Positions 35,070 through 47,614 are shown, numbered from the stretch's first letter. The stretch: DNA of 64,000 nucleotides from Phyto melanocephala (GCA_941918925.1 OW799234.1:59624968-59688967); one strand, 5' to 3'. Program-made: numbers and translations. Notes: generated by a model not told the origin, from the letters alone.

Positions 35070-35999
35070 GCTCTAAACACATAGACGATAGCAGACAGCA
35101 AGCAGCAATATGTCAAAAATAAAATCTATCCCAGCAAAAAAAATTAGAAGTAGTGCAAAGCGAATTACATTTTCAAGACTTCTAAGTCAATTGTGTAAAA
35201 GCATTCATTCTAAATGACTTCCTAAATGTGAATTAATTTGTCATAATTGATGTGTTTAAAAATGAATGTAACATCATGCTAAATATCTTAAACAATTCAT
35301 GTAAACAAACAAATTCAACTCATGAAACATCCGATGCTTCTCATCAAATATGCATGAGTTGTAAATATGTACTTATAATGGAGTGCAGTTCATTAATGTA
35401 TTCATGTAAACACATGATCTCCAATGACACGCTAATGTTAAAATCATTAGTGTTTTCACTTAAATTAAATCACTTCGTCACCAGTTGAACCCCTGCAAAT
35501 CCACTTTTTTGTCATAGATTTTTTTGCTGGGATGTGATTAAATGAAAACGATTATTTTGACGGCACCACAGCAGCACGACTGCACAACAGCATTTGCTGC
35601 TGCTGCCAACTTAGGCTATTTTCTATTTTGACGGGCAGCAATAAACAAATATAGTGTTGCCATTATATATATTAAATTGGAAAAATAAAAACAAAAACTT
35701 ATTTTTAATATTAAACATAAAAGAACATTACAAAAATACAACAAAGAAATAAATTTACGTGTTTTTATAGTTTTTGGTGATATTATTACATTTTTTTTAT
35801 CAATAACTTTAATTTTATTCATTATAAAATATGTATGCGGCATCCCTGAAATTTGTATTGCTAAAATACACATCAGCTGATTATTATGTTGTTGCTGTCT
35901 TCAAAATAATTATGAAGCTGATTTCAGAGCAGCATTTAAAGTTGGCAGCATTTGAAGCCGTGAATTTGTGAAGTCTGCTGTCGTCTATGTGTTTAGAGC
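35070..35999. mobile_element. 930-bp element with 27-bp terminal inverted repeats
   Basis: GCTCTAAACACATAGACGAT plus AGCAGAC (35070-35096) and the inverse at 35973-35999 differ at one position. Several AGCAGCA/TGCTGC runs lie inside both ends. The interior holds a nested element (35130-35531). No target duplication or transposase frame is visible. Confidence 0.65.
35130..35531. mobile_element. 402-bp MITE with CCCAGCAAAAAAA ends, nested
   Basis: CCCAGCAAAAAAA at the left and its exact inverse at the right, extended by AT outside (15 bp in all). It is non-coding. Superfamily unassigned. Confidence 0.65.
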
Positions 36000-36163
36000 T
36001 TAAGTGTGTCCTCTTTACTGCTTATTATTGTAGATGCTTTTTATAAGCGCACGTGGAAGCAATTTTTGGCTATGACGTTTGGTGCTTCTAAAATTTTTCG
36101 TAAACTAAATACGTTAATCGTAAAACAAAAATAAACTTTTGACTTTTTTACAAAACTAAATCA

Positions 36164-36478
36164 GTGGTTAAACTGGTAGAAGCAGTATCAGTCTTGGAAA
36201 CCATAGATAAATTACATATTCCTCTAAAGTTTAATAGAGTAGACCACGGAACTCAAGGACTAGATTTATTTTATTATATAAAAACTTTTGAAGAAAATAT
36301 TTGTTTTTGCCCGAAAACCGTAGAAGTTTTTTATATGTATGTACAACACACAGAACATGGTTCGAATTTGTTGGGATTTATGTGGCAGTCTCAAAATTTT
36401 TTTTATTTTATTTTAGATTATTTTTATTTTAGATTCTTCAAGCGAAATACAAATAATTTTTGCTTTTTTATAATTTAA
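36164..36478 (+). other. Unrecognised open frame, possibly an exon or TE remnant
   Basis: About 105 codons, opening VKLVEAVSVLETIDKLHIPL, KFNRVDHGTQGLDLFYYIKT, FEENICFCPKTVEVFYMYVQ, and degenerating after GFMWQSQ into phenylalanine/tyrosine-rich text. A plausible 3' splice site (TTTTTTACAAAACTAAATCAG) precedes it and there is no ATG at the start (GTG only). The first 75 residues look protein-like, the last 30 do not. I recognise no domain. Confidence 0.2.
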
Positions 36479-36729
36479 ATAATCTTTAAAAAAAATATTT
36501 TAATAAATAAAATCTAGCAATTATATGCATTTTGTGTAACATTATTATTTCAATATTTGATTTAAGCCATTAAAAAAATGAAAATACTATCTAAAAATAT
36601 AAAGAAAACTGCGTCATATTTCCAGTGGACTTCTTGTTAACTGCTCAGTATTAAGCTAAGGCTAACTATGGAGTTCGTTTAATAAATACATTTATATATA
36701 AATTTATCAATACGCATTATTTTGTTTAT

Positions 36730-38308
36730 TTTCATACCCGCCACCAAAAAAATGGTGGGGGTATATTCATTTGCTACGTATATCCTCCTAGTCAATGTCA
36801 ATACTGTGCCAGAAAATAAAGGTGCCACGCCAACTTTTACGCCCACATACCATATAACGTTTTACATAAAATTCATATAATTTCTCTTGTAATAAAGATT
36901 TTGGTATAATAAAGGGCTATATTGAAACATCTAAGTTGTACTCATTCGCAAAAACAACTTTGACACGCCTACCATAACGCCCACTTTTCACGTTATCTAC
37001 CGTTAATGAAATTTAATAGCTCTTAAAAACGACAAAATTAGAGGTATGATGATCAAATTTGCTACGTATATCCTCCTAGTCAATGTCAATACTGTGCCAG
37101 AAAATTAAGGTGCCACGCCCACTTTTACGCCCACATCCCATATAACGTTTTACATAAAATTCATATAATTTCTCTTGTAATAAAGATTTTGGTATAATAA
37201 AGGGCTATATTGAAACATCTAAGTTGTACTCATTCGCAAAAACAACTTTGACACGCTTACCATAACGCCCACTTTTCACGTTATCTACCGTTAATGAAAT
37301 TTAATAGCTCATAAAACCGCCAAAATTAGAGGTATGATGATAAAATTTGCTACGTATATCCTTCTAGTCAATGTCATTACTATGCCAGAAAATTAAGGTG
37401 ACACGCCCACTTTTACGCCCACCTCCCATATAACGGTTTATCTCAAATTCATGTAATTTTTCTATTGACAAAGTTTTTGGGAAAATAAAGGACTATATTT
37501 AAATTTTTAAGTTGTATTTATTAGCAGAAACTTTATTGACACGCCTACTTTAACGCCCACTTTCACTAAAAGACTAAATTTAGGAAAACATTTTACTATC
37601 ATATCGAAGTGCCGATGTTGATTTTAAATAAAACACAAATTATTTAAGAAATTATTATCATTTTTTTTTATAATGATAATATTTGTATGGTTCAATTATG
37701 TATTTAACAAATAATCGGCCAAATGCCCCCCCATCCTTGGCGTCACTCCTCTATCTGATGGTCCAAATTTTCAATGACAATGTTGATGCTCAATTGTTGG
37801 GCATGATGATGAGTTGAGGTTGACTTCTTTTTTGCCACACTATCGCAAAAAATAGCAATGGTTCCCATTCAACGAACTAAGAAGGCATTCACAGATTTTC
37901 TAACATTTTATACAGACCTGTTTTCAGAAATTAAAATTATGGACGAATTTGAACGATTATGATGACCAAAAGAATCTCTTAGTGCACAAAATGCATTTTG
38001 ATTTGAACGCCTATTTTTATAAAAAAACTGAATAACTTTAAAGCGTTGCTCATTTGCGTATCTTTCCACGGATCAAATTGAGTAAGTTTGAAATTGAGAA
38101 ATGTCAAATGAAATGCAGAAAACAAATTTAAAGACTAGGTGTAGTTCACCTTCAACATGGGCCCTTAAAATTTAACCACCCTCTACAAAAAAAAAGAGAT
38201 TATTCCATAATGATTAACAAAATAATAAATAATGTGCTTGCAATGTATACAAAATTGGTGGTGGGTATAAAAGATTCGGCACAGCCGATTATAGTGCTCT
38301 TACTTGTT
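36730..38308 (+). mobile_element. Family A HINE, copy A4, GTCY region deleted
   Basis: It opens with the usual CATACCCGCCACC head hairpin and GGGGGTATATTCATT, but jumps straight to TGCTACGTATATCC in the tandem array. The microsatellite and neighbouring conserved blocks are missing. Two adjoining 288-bp units (CACGCCCAC motif at about 36821, 37109, 37397) are almost identical. The mariner derivative, the stem-loop (second arm mutated to GCCGATT) and TACTTGTT follow. Confidence 0.85.
37610..38185 (-). mobile_element. Internally deleted mariner-like element nested in A4
   Basis: Its left terminus is lost (GAAGTGCCGATGTTGATT), but the right one, TTAAAATTTAACCACCCTC with TA, is intact. Reverse-strand codons for the helix-turn-helix region and the fused C-terminus are recognisable from the sister copies. 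It is in the same position within family A as in A2, A3 and A5. Confidence 0.7.
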
Positions 38309-40255
38309 TATTTCTGTGTTAGTAACAATTTTAAATGCTTATACTTTCTCAAATACTAAAATAATTTTAATAGAATTCTGCATATGTACAGGAAAATGTT
38401 ATTTATTAAAATCGGTTGTATAATGTGAACGTAAAGTATGTTACACTTAATCGACTTGCGTTTAGTTAATTTTGCCAACAACTTAGTTAATATTTTTCTA
38501 AGAATAATGTAATTGAAATATGGTTTGGAGATTAAATCAACTATGTTCTTGGCAAAAATGAATTAAACACACGAGTCAAATATAACTTCTATTGTAAAAT
38601 AAACATTTTTGCAGCCAAGCTGTTTATTGACCTATATTTATTGAAAAATATTATTCAAATCTTCCTTGATTCTACAAAGCTGTATGTTATAAAAAATAAA
38701 CTAAGTCGTCTTTATAGAAAAATGTTATGTAACAAAATGTGAAAACCCCATACACAATTGCTCAATTCACAAGCTGTCATAGGAGTAGGATCAAAATATT
38801 TATTTATTTTTATTACAATACAATTACAAATCATAAAATCCATGTCACGCACTGTTACAGAGTGCGAATAATTGCAAATAATTTTGTTAAAAAAATATCT
38901 TTTGTTAAAGCAGATTTGCCGCTATTATTATTTAATTTTATGCTCTTTCAAAAATTTATAAAGCACTTATTAATAGGTTTTCTAATTTCGTTAGTATAAA
39001 TCAAAATGTATCGTACGCACATGTTACAAAATTTACCTTTTGAACATTTTATGTCAGTTTCTATCAAAAATTTCTGCGAATTTACTTCAGATAAAAATTC
39101 ATATTTTTAACAGCTAGAAGAAGCAATCTTAGATTATACGAAAAGTTATATTATCTAAAAAAAATATATATATATTCATCTTTTACTAATTTTTAACATC
39201 GTCACGCACATGTGTGACGGATGACTTTTCTGTGGAATTCGTGAAATTATAAAATAATTGTACAAATTTTGTTGTTGTATACCTATACAACAATTTTACC
39301 TATGTTTATAGAATGTCGTATAATTACATCATAGCTGGAAAATTATCACTATCGCAATTTTTCTTAAATATAAAGAGGTGAATTAATTATTACATATTTA
39401 ATTTAGCAAATTTATATATTTATGAAAATTGTATTGAAAAAATTTTAAATTACTTAATGAACTATTACTCGTCATAGGCGTAACTAGACCATTATGGAGT
39501 GTGAAATGACCGCCACACCCCCTCCTACCAAAAAGCTGTTTCCACCCAGAATTTTAAAAAATTAACTATTTATATTTAATACACCACATATAAAACGAAT
39601 GCAGTTTAAGATTTTAAAGAACAAATTTTTAATGTGTATGCATGTTTGAATAATTGAATTTTCGCAACTTCGCAATCCACTTTTATTATTTTCCTAAAGT
39701 TAATGACGCGTTTTTTGTATTACGCATAAATGTATGCATGTATATGTGTTTGGAAAATATGAAAATGTTAAAAACATTAAGATCTTTTATGATGTAATTA
39801 ACTTTACAAATTTGTTTTTATTGGTGCACGAAGAGAAAATATGATTGTTAAACAGTGTTGTTAGCTGAAACCCAGGTAATAATTTAATAAATGAATTACT
39901 TTCATATTTTGTCTACGTATGAAAAAAATATGTATACGTTCGAGTTCAAAACAACTTTGCCTTTTTTGCTAATATAATAAGAGGACTCGGTTTGAAGTTA
40001 AAAACCGGATAACCGGTTTTTAATTTTTTTTTTTTTTTAACAAAATATATGAACATGCAATTTAAAGCGAGAATAAAATTTTTGGCAGATACCAAACAAG
40101 ATTTTGTAACTCCCTTAAAGCTTTTTTGATATAATTTAAGGCTAACAAAAATTATTAATATTGTTGAATATGAAAGCCTGTTTAAATTAATGATGAAAAT
40201 TAAAAAAAATTTATCGAGTACATATTACTAAAACTATATGTTAATTTTCTTTGTC
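38309..40255. other. Spacer with one dispersed-repeat fragment
   Basis: 39478-39585 shares blocks with 22725-22795. A short hairpin CGTCACGCACATGTGTGACG lies at about 39201-39220. The other text is AT-rich with no recognisable genes. Confidence 0.4.
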
Positions 40256-40918
40256 GTTTTTATGCCCTTCACCTGTGTGTCCAGGTGTCGTAGTCTCACT
40301 AATTATCGCTTACAAAGCTCGGTTGGAAGCGAACTGAGATATAAGCATAAAAGTAAAACTACTTCGGCATTTTTTTTTAATTTTCAAATAGAAAAAAATC
40401 GATTTTTACAACTTCTAGACAATAGAAAGGAGGTATCAAAAGAAAGGGTTTGACTAGCAAAATGTTATACACTACAAAAAAATCAATGGTGGACGCCACT
40501 GCAACATGCCGTAATATAATTTTTTATGTGGTTCAAGTCTAGAAATTTAAAATGTACTCACTTCAACCCTCTTAATATTGGCATCAAACGAATTTTTTAC
40601 CAGTAGAATAGAATAAACTATGAAAACATTAAAATTCAAAATTGCATCAGAAATAATATTTTGGTTGCATGTATTACGGCTTTGGCCCCTTCAACACTGC
40701 AATATTGGTATCGAATGAGAGGGAGCGATTAGTACAAAGCTACCAACTACGTACAAATTAAAAATCAAAGATGTCGTAGGATATAATAATACAGAATGGT
40801 GTATAACATTTTAAACTGAAATCTGGGCTATGCTATGATGTGGCCCAAATGCCTGTGTACATGATGGTGAAGGGTATTATCAGATTCGGCACGTCCGAAT
40901 ATAGCATTTTTACTTGTT
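40256..40918 (+). mobile_element. Family B HINE, copy B4 (long form, front deleted)
   Basis: TTTTTATGCCCTTCACCTGT is followed almost at once by interior sequence, so the GTCY tract is gone. The interior contains the ATTGGCATCAAACG and TCAAAGATGTCG-type repeats. The end is ATGGTGAAGGGTATTATCAG, stem-loop ATTCGGCACGTCCGAAT, TACTTGTT. Confidence 0.75.
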
Positions 40919-42507
40919 CTCACTAATGATATGTTTGTGTGCAGATATGTTTAGAAAGAAAAGAACCTGAAATATGAACTGTCGTATACATAAAAACTTT
41001 CAAATGTTTATTAATCAAATTTCGATAGAAAATCAGTTTTATTAAACCCTTTATAAATCTTTTTTTTTTATAAATACTACTGAAAGTGTTTATAAGGGAT
41101 GTAAATATTAATAAAAAAAGTATTTGGAGGATGAAAATTTTAAAAATGGTACTACATAGTAGTAAATAATTGAAATTCAATGAAAAAAGAAAAAAATAAA
41201 TAACAACCGATTTCGTTTTAATTTAATTCAGAAAAAAACCAAAAACTATTTGGTTTTTTTAATGAAAAAAACCGGTCAACCGGTTTTCAGTTTCAATTTT
41301 GAATACTCTAAACATCATACATACATTTCTAATTATTGCTCCGTTAATCCAGGCATTCAAAGAAATTTGATAAAAATTCATCTGCACAGTATTGGAAATT
41401 CACATAATAAATGGCTTAAGAAAGGACTAGGTGTCTAACTCATAATCTATTCTTCCTAGTTGGTACAATAAAGGGCTTAAGAGGGACCAGGAAGCCAAAC
41501 TGTGAATTTTCAAATATATGATAGAGAATAGAAGACACAATACAAAGAATATATTTAAGACAAGGTAGCACTAAAATAATCAACATTAAGTTCGACTACT
41601 CGTCAATACTAAACAGCAATATAATAATAAAAAAAGGTAATAAACAAGAGAAATATTGGGAAAACGTTAATGTTACAGAATACGTGCGCTTTAGTTGGAA
41701 AATATTGTTAATGTGTTTTGTTTTTCCTAAAATAGTTAACTGAACACAAGTAAAATTTGCACTTGTCATAAACAATTGTTTTCTTCGAATTGCACACTAT
41801 ACTTGAAAATTAATTTCGAAGGCACAACAATAACACACACTTTTATAATAAAAAGGGATCGCTTAGGTAGGGATATTCGTTTAGAGATTTCGGTTGATGA
41901 GAGGCCTTTAACTTGAACAAACAACAGAACAGTGGGAAAAGGTCAAAGGAAAATTAATTTAAAATTAATTGTTTGAAAAATTTTTAAATATTAAAAAAAA
42001 AATTTATATTCTTTTTAACTTCTTGCTCATGACATTGAAACGTATTAAAATAACTTATATTTGTTTACTGTTATACAGTTGTTGTTTTTCATTTGTCATC
42101 TTAATGCAAGGAGTATAATATGTTGTTTGATGGGTTTGAAAATAGATAAACAATTTTAATGTAATGCGAAGAACACGTATAAAAATAACTATGCACATTC
42201 ATATACATACATACATATATATAAGTACATACATACTGTTTTAACAATTACTATATAAAAAGTTTATTTTTATTTAAGTCTATTTCGTCCTTCGTTAATG
42301 TAAAAATATAATTTTACTGCTGTATAAAAAAAAGGATTCAAATTCTTATCAAAATTGAGTTGAAAGTTTGACTAAAAAGTGTCTTAATTGTTTTTAGTTT
42401 GTATAAGCAATTATACTTAAATGCAATACCTGTTCTCAATTTACATTTATTAATTCTAAACATTTTCTTAATAAGTTTGCGACAGTGTCCACATCAGACA
42501 TGAGTAA
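40919..42507. other. Spacer, nothing recognised
   Basis: AT-rich; no motif in the frames at 40923-41180 or 41250-41438. Confidence 0.4.
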
Positions 42508-42753
42508 GTCCGATTATCTTTCAGACTGACAGGTGAGTTTAGTGTACAAGCTGGCCGAGGTATCAAAAAATATTTCAGCGAACCTGCTATCAGGTTCTTG
42601 ATTGATGTCTACTTGGCATCACAACTCATTCATAAATGTGGGGACTTAAATCGGGAAGTGCTAACGATGTTGTTCTCATTGTATAAATGGATGAATGTTT
42701 GTTGTTTTGTAAAATCGATTCCGATTGAACCTTGTAGGTGGAAAAAGCTTTAA
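42508..42753 (+). other. Unrecognised open frame in a GC-richer island
   Basis: Without an initiating ATG, the frame from 42508 reads VRLSFRLTGEFSVQAGRGIK, KYFSEPAIRFLIDVYLASQL, IHKCGDLNREVLTMLFSLYK, WMNVCCFVKSIPIEPCRWKK, then stop. The island (about 42480-42910) is clearly less AT-rich than its surroundings, and the other strand is also partly open. It could be an old transposon piece or an exon. I recognise no family. Confidence 0.2.
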
Positions 42754-42997
42754 AGAAGAAGCAATCTAGATTAGATCGGGACTCTGTGGCGGATAGCTTT
42801 GCACCGGTACGATAAGGGTTGATGGGTATGTGTATCGGGGTGTTCTACCATGGTTACAGTTCCATACTCCTGGCGACTTTTGTGACAGGGTCTTTCGACG
42901 ATTTCATCACGTTAAAAATAACATAAATACATACAATTGTGTATTCAGTTAGAGCCAATGACTAATGGAAATATTTATTTCTAAAAATATTATATGT

Positions 42998-44098
42998 TCA
43001 CGGAAAGAAAAGACATGATTACGACAAGATCACGATGGTCATATAAGAGTTTCTAAAATAATATTAGGTTATCGAAAACAAGTAATAGTTATTTTTATAT
43101 TGTTTAATCATATAAAGGGTCCGCCAAATAACTTTTTTTTTTTAAAATGCTTTAAAAAAAAGTGTAGCTTCGGCTGTGTGGAACGTAGCGCCGTCCTGTT
43201 GAAACCAAAAGTTGCCAATATCCTCGTATTCAATTTTTGTGAACAAAAATTCGTTCAACATGGCCCGATAACGATCGCTATTGACTACGCCCACTCCTCG
43301 TTCATTTTTGAAGAAAAATGGCCCAATTATGCCTCTGGACCAAAATCCGCACCAATAAATGCGACAATTTTGCTTGTTTACATAACCGCCAAGATCAAAA
43401 TGAGCTTCATCTGAAAAAATAATTTTTTTTTGGCAAAATCGGCCAAAGTAATATCGCAATATTTCCCAGCGTTGTTTAAGCGTATACACAACCATATTCG
43501 TTTAGCGGAAGGATAAAACTAATTATCTGTCAAATCAGACATGAGCTAAGTGTTACCATTCAGGAAATAAGCACAAGTTGAAAAAAAAACGTTAGATGGC
43601 GGACCCTTTATTTTGTCAAGATAAACATATAAATTTTATCGTTTAATTTTGAATTATCATGAAAACTGTGTATGGTTGTTTTTGAAAAAAAGTCTGATAT
43701 ACAAAATTATAATCACAAATATAGTATGTTGTTTTCGCAAAAATAACATTATATTTCAAGCATTTAAGCAGTAAAGCAATGATTTTTGTAATAATTATTT
43801 CTGATGATCGTCTTCTTGCTAAATAATTTTTTTTATTTTGAAAGTTTGACAAGTGATGAATATATTGTACAAATATTTTGAAAAAAGAAATAAATACAAA
43901 TATTTTGAAAAAAGAAAGAAATAAATATAAATCAAAATTTGTGAAACAATACTGATATAAAAATATTGATTTCAAAGATGGGTACAATTAATATAACTAA
44001 TAGCAACAAACACACAATCATACAATTCAATCATAGTATGTTGCTCTTAGATTATGATTTCCACAACCATGTTTGTTCTTTGCCTGTACTTATTATTG
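42998..44098 (-). mobile_element. Family C TIR element, copy C3, carrying mariner F3
   Basis: The left end TTCACGGAAAGAAAAGACAT and right end TTTGTTCTTTGCCTGTA are inverse to C1. CATAGTATGTTGCTCTTAGA at 44032 matches the inverse of C1's left subterminal block. F3 (43115-43608) is inserted where C1 has TCATATGTTTTGTCA. A 27-31-bp AT-rich tandem duplication lies at 43869-43926. Confidence 0.75.
43115..43608 (-). mobile_element. GGGTCCGCC mariner-like element, copy F3 (494-bp deletion derivative)
   Basis: Perfect TA flanks (43113-43114, 43609-43610), with ends AAGGGTCCGCCAAATAAC and the inverse of AAGGGTCCGCCATCTAACG. The minus strand reads MVVYTLKQRWEILRYYFGRF directly fused to CQKKIIFSDEAHFDLGG. 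A further loss follows (NCRI joined to YWCGFWSRG), then IGPFFFKNE, DRYRAMLNEFLFTK, FWFQQDGATFHTAEAT. The first and second fusion points equal those of F1. Because C1 preserves the empty site, the insertion can be dated after family C began to spread. Confidence 0.88.
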
Positions 44099-44673
44099 TA
44101 ATTTTTTTATATTTTAAAAAATATTTTGGTTTTTTAAAAGTTGTTCTTCAACACACAACTGACTGTTACATACAAAAATGCAAAAAAATGCTACAACCAA
44201 ATTAACGTATGCCAATTGAATAAGAATCATTTTTTGTCTATGTTTTATTCGTTTGAATTTCTCTCGATTGTCGCAATGCTTTTTACTAAAAGTCAGTTAA
44301 TATATATAACTTTAAAAAAAATTCAACAGAAACCTTTTTTTATTGTGTTCAATAAAATTCGGTACAATATTCGCACTTGCTTTAAAAAAAGACATCGCTA
44401 TTATGTTTCATACTTTGATTATTTACTTTATTTTCAATTATAGATACCTAGATATAAATGTCTAGAATTGACAAAATATATAAAAATTTATAAATTAGTT
44501 TGAAAAAAACCTGATTGTAAAAAACTATTAATTTTGAAGTAAATTAATAAAAATAAATCATAATTGAAACTTACTCTCAAAAAATAGTTTTGTTTCTTTT
44601 CAACAATTACAAATGGCTATAAATATAAATGTTAAGTATTTTGCCTTTGACAAGCTTGCCTGAGGAATAATTC
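44099..44673. other. Spacer, nothing recognised
   Basis: AT-rich; the 100-codon frame at 44141 has no motif. Confidence 0.4.
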
Positions 44674-45530
44674 TTTTTATATCCTTCAAACGACAGTAGA
44701 ACAAGGTATATATAGGTTTGTGTGAAATTTCTACAATATTATATAGGGGTGCCGATTAAGCATTACCCGTCTGACAGTATTTCCGCGTGTATGTTAAAAT
44801 CAAATTTTTGAAGCCCCCCCGCCATCGCTAAGAACCGAAATATCAGAAATATTTGGGAGAAATATTTGGTATTGGAAATCAGTATAATCGCCCCATAAAT
44901 ATCTTAATAATTTTTTGAATACGTTTAAGGTAAAGTCGTAGTCGCAAAAATAAATTCTAAGAAAAACTAACAAATCGGTTTGAAACCAACTACTATATAA
45001 GCACCAAAGTACAACTGCTTCAATGTTTTTCCTAAAATTCACAAACGAAAATAAATATTTTTCAGTTTCTATACAACCAAGAGAGCCAATATGGGGATCA
45101 AATAATATCAATAATATGAAAAGAAAAAAATTCAAGATGGCGTCCTAGATTAAATGGCGAATATATGAGTCAAATATAGTAGTTACGACTTTGCCCCCTT
45201 TAACCCCCTCAATATTAGTATCAAACAAATCGCTCGACCAGTACAATCTAGTAAACTATAAAAAAGTGTAAAATCCAAGATGGCGTCTGAAACAAAATGG
45301 CGCAGCGAATTTTTTTAACCCCAACAATATGGATATCAAATGAAAGGGCTCGACTAGTAGAATACAGTTAACTATGTGAAAATTTTTATATCAAAGATGG
45401 CGTCGGAAATAATAAAGAAAGGCATATGACATGAAATCTGAAATCCAGGATAATTGATGTGGTGTGTGTACACGACGGTGAAGGGTATTATCAGATTCGG
45501 CACGGCCGAATATAGCGCTTTTACATGCTT
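44674..45530 (+). mobile_element. Family B HINE, copy B5 (long form)
   Basis: A decayed head TTTTTATATCCTTCAAACGA and a remnant GTCTGACAG of the GTCY tract are followed by three interior repeats. These contain CAAGATGGCGTC or CAAAGATGGCGTC (near 45132, 45277, 45393). The end is GGTGAAGGGTATTATCAGAT, a perfect stem-loop ATTCGGCACGGCCGAAT, then TTTTACATGCTT. Confidence 0.8.
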
Positions 45531-47234
45531 TATCTGCAGTATGACAATTTATGTTTTAAATAAGTAAAGAAACCTGATAAATCAATACTATACCTACTAA
45601 AAATGATATCCCTTAGTTTTCAATACATTTTTTACTTTTTTAAATGTTTGTATTTTTTAATTTTATATCTTTAGAATTATTATTTTTATTATGATTGTTT
45701 TTGCAACAAATAAATACATTGATATGTAGGTACGTATGTTACAATTTCTTAGCGATGACACACATTGTGACAAATTTCATAGCTCCAATTAAGGTGTTTT
45801 TGATAAATTTTAGTAATATTTATTTAAAATACTAAACGGTAACACATTCATATACATGCGGACATACATATTTCTGTTAGTGAGGAGTTACCGCTGTGAA
45901 GGGATTTAAGTTGAGCTACTGGCTACTGTATTGACTAACTGTGTAAATTTTAATTAATACAGACGCTTATTGTAATATAAACTAAAGACTTTGAAAATCT
46001 TCATGCTACAAATAAAAATAATGATATGGCATTGATAGCAGCAGTACCACAAAAAGACACAAGTCAAACCAGCAAGAACAAAGCCCTTCTTAGTTTCTTG
46101 ATTAAGCATCGTCATAATAACAGCAGTGCAGCGCAACAGTCATAAATGTTGTCCAGTCACACAAACAGTATCCATCTACTTACTAGATACATATTATAAA
46201 TATATACAAACGTCCATACGTATGTTTGTTTGTATTTATTACTTTTATAGTCATGCTCTGTATACTAGCAGAAAGTCATGTCTTTTCATAAATAAACAAC
46301 TATGTATGTATATGGTTGTGTAGTGTACATATGTATGTATGTGTGTGTGTGTGTGTTCGCTGCACACCCATCTTGTAAGGGTTATAGAATGCGTCGACGA
46401 TGAAATCGCCGGTAGCCTAATCCGCTGTTGTACGACTAATAACATTGTTACGATTATATTTCTTTTTATTTTAGATATTTTGATTTTTTTCTACCAATTT
46501 TTTATTTACTTTTTTCTTCTTCATATTATTTCATCTTTTGTATTGGTTTTTATAATTTTATTTTTTCAAACCCACCAGCTTTAAATGCTCATCATTCTTT
46601 GATTTTGTTTAATAAAAAGCATTTTTCTTTCTATATTGAAAAGAAATCTTGTAGTTAGTTACTTTCCAACCAAGGAAAAAAACTCATGTTTTGGGAATGT
46701 TGGTGGTAGTGTTGATGGTGTAGTGTTAAGCGTTTTGCTGCTACTGCTCACAGCTCATAATTTTTAGCCATCCATTTGTCCATTGTGTTCCATCAGCCAA
46801 CGGTTCAGTCAAGTCAACATTCTTTCGTACAACCATAGCACATGTGTTTATGTATAAATGGAGTTAACAAAAAAATTTTTTTTTTTTTTCAAAATAAGAG
46901 TCAAATAAAAGAGTCGAAACTTTATTCATTTCTGTTTATTTCTGTGTCTTTTTACAAATCGACTAAATATTCAAATTGTTCATTATCCATTTGTGTGTGT
47001 GTGTGTGTTTTTAAACGCATACAATATAATTTTTAATATTTTTTCTGTTTCTGTTCAAGTTTTGATTTTTTAACCTTCACCCTACACACGATATTGCTGA
47101 AAATGATTTGAAGGTTATTTGGTAAGGAATATATATAAAAAAATTGCTTTCGTATTTAAAATGTTTGTGAGGAATACACAATATGCGTAAAATTTCTTAT
47201 TAATTGTGTATATCTTTTTGCACTTAATTATTAC
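45531..47234. other. Spacer with GT microsatellites
   Basis: (GT)n runs lie at about 46341-46356 and 46992-47008, and CATA/TATG-rich stretches at 46320-46340. Frames here have no domains. Confidence 0.5.
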
Positions 47235-47610
47235 TTGCGATGAAAAATGGATCCATTACGATAATCTGGGGGGTAAGAGATCGCATGTGAAGCCCGGACA
47301 ACCAGTTTAATTGACACCAAAGCCAAGGTAATTGTATTTATTTCGCGGGACCAAAAGGGTCCAATTTATTATGAGCTGCTAAAAACTAGCATGGCCATCA
47401 CAGGGAACCTGTATCAAACGCAACAGATTCGCTTAAAGCCAGCATTTACCAAAACACACCTAGAATATGCGGTCAGACATGAAACCCTAATATTACCAAT
47501 GCTCTGCTACATGTCGCAAAACCTGTTAAAAACTATTAAGAAAAAAGTGGTTGGAAAGTTTTTCCTCACCCTTTTCATAGTCCCACAACTAATTATTATG
47601 TCTTTACTGG
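47235..47610 (+). pseudogene. Mauritiana-type mariner transposase fragment
   Basis: It reads TCDEKWIHYDNLGGKRSHVK, PGQPV (stop) LTPKP, then in other frames FRGTKRVQFI, ITGNLYQTQQIRLKPAF, EYAVRHETLILPM and QNLLKTIKKK. This follows the catalytic domain of DD34D mariners from the first aspartate (ITCDEKW) past GNLYRTQL to the HDNARPH region. There the second aspartate motif is replaced by MLCYMS. It differs from the other mariner-like families in the window. Stops and frameshifts make it dead. It abuts a family B element. Confidence 0.75.
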
Positions 47611-47614
47611 AAAA

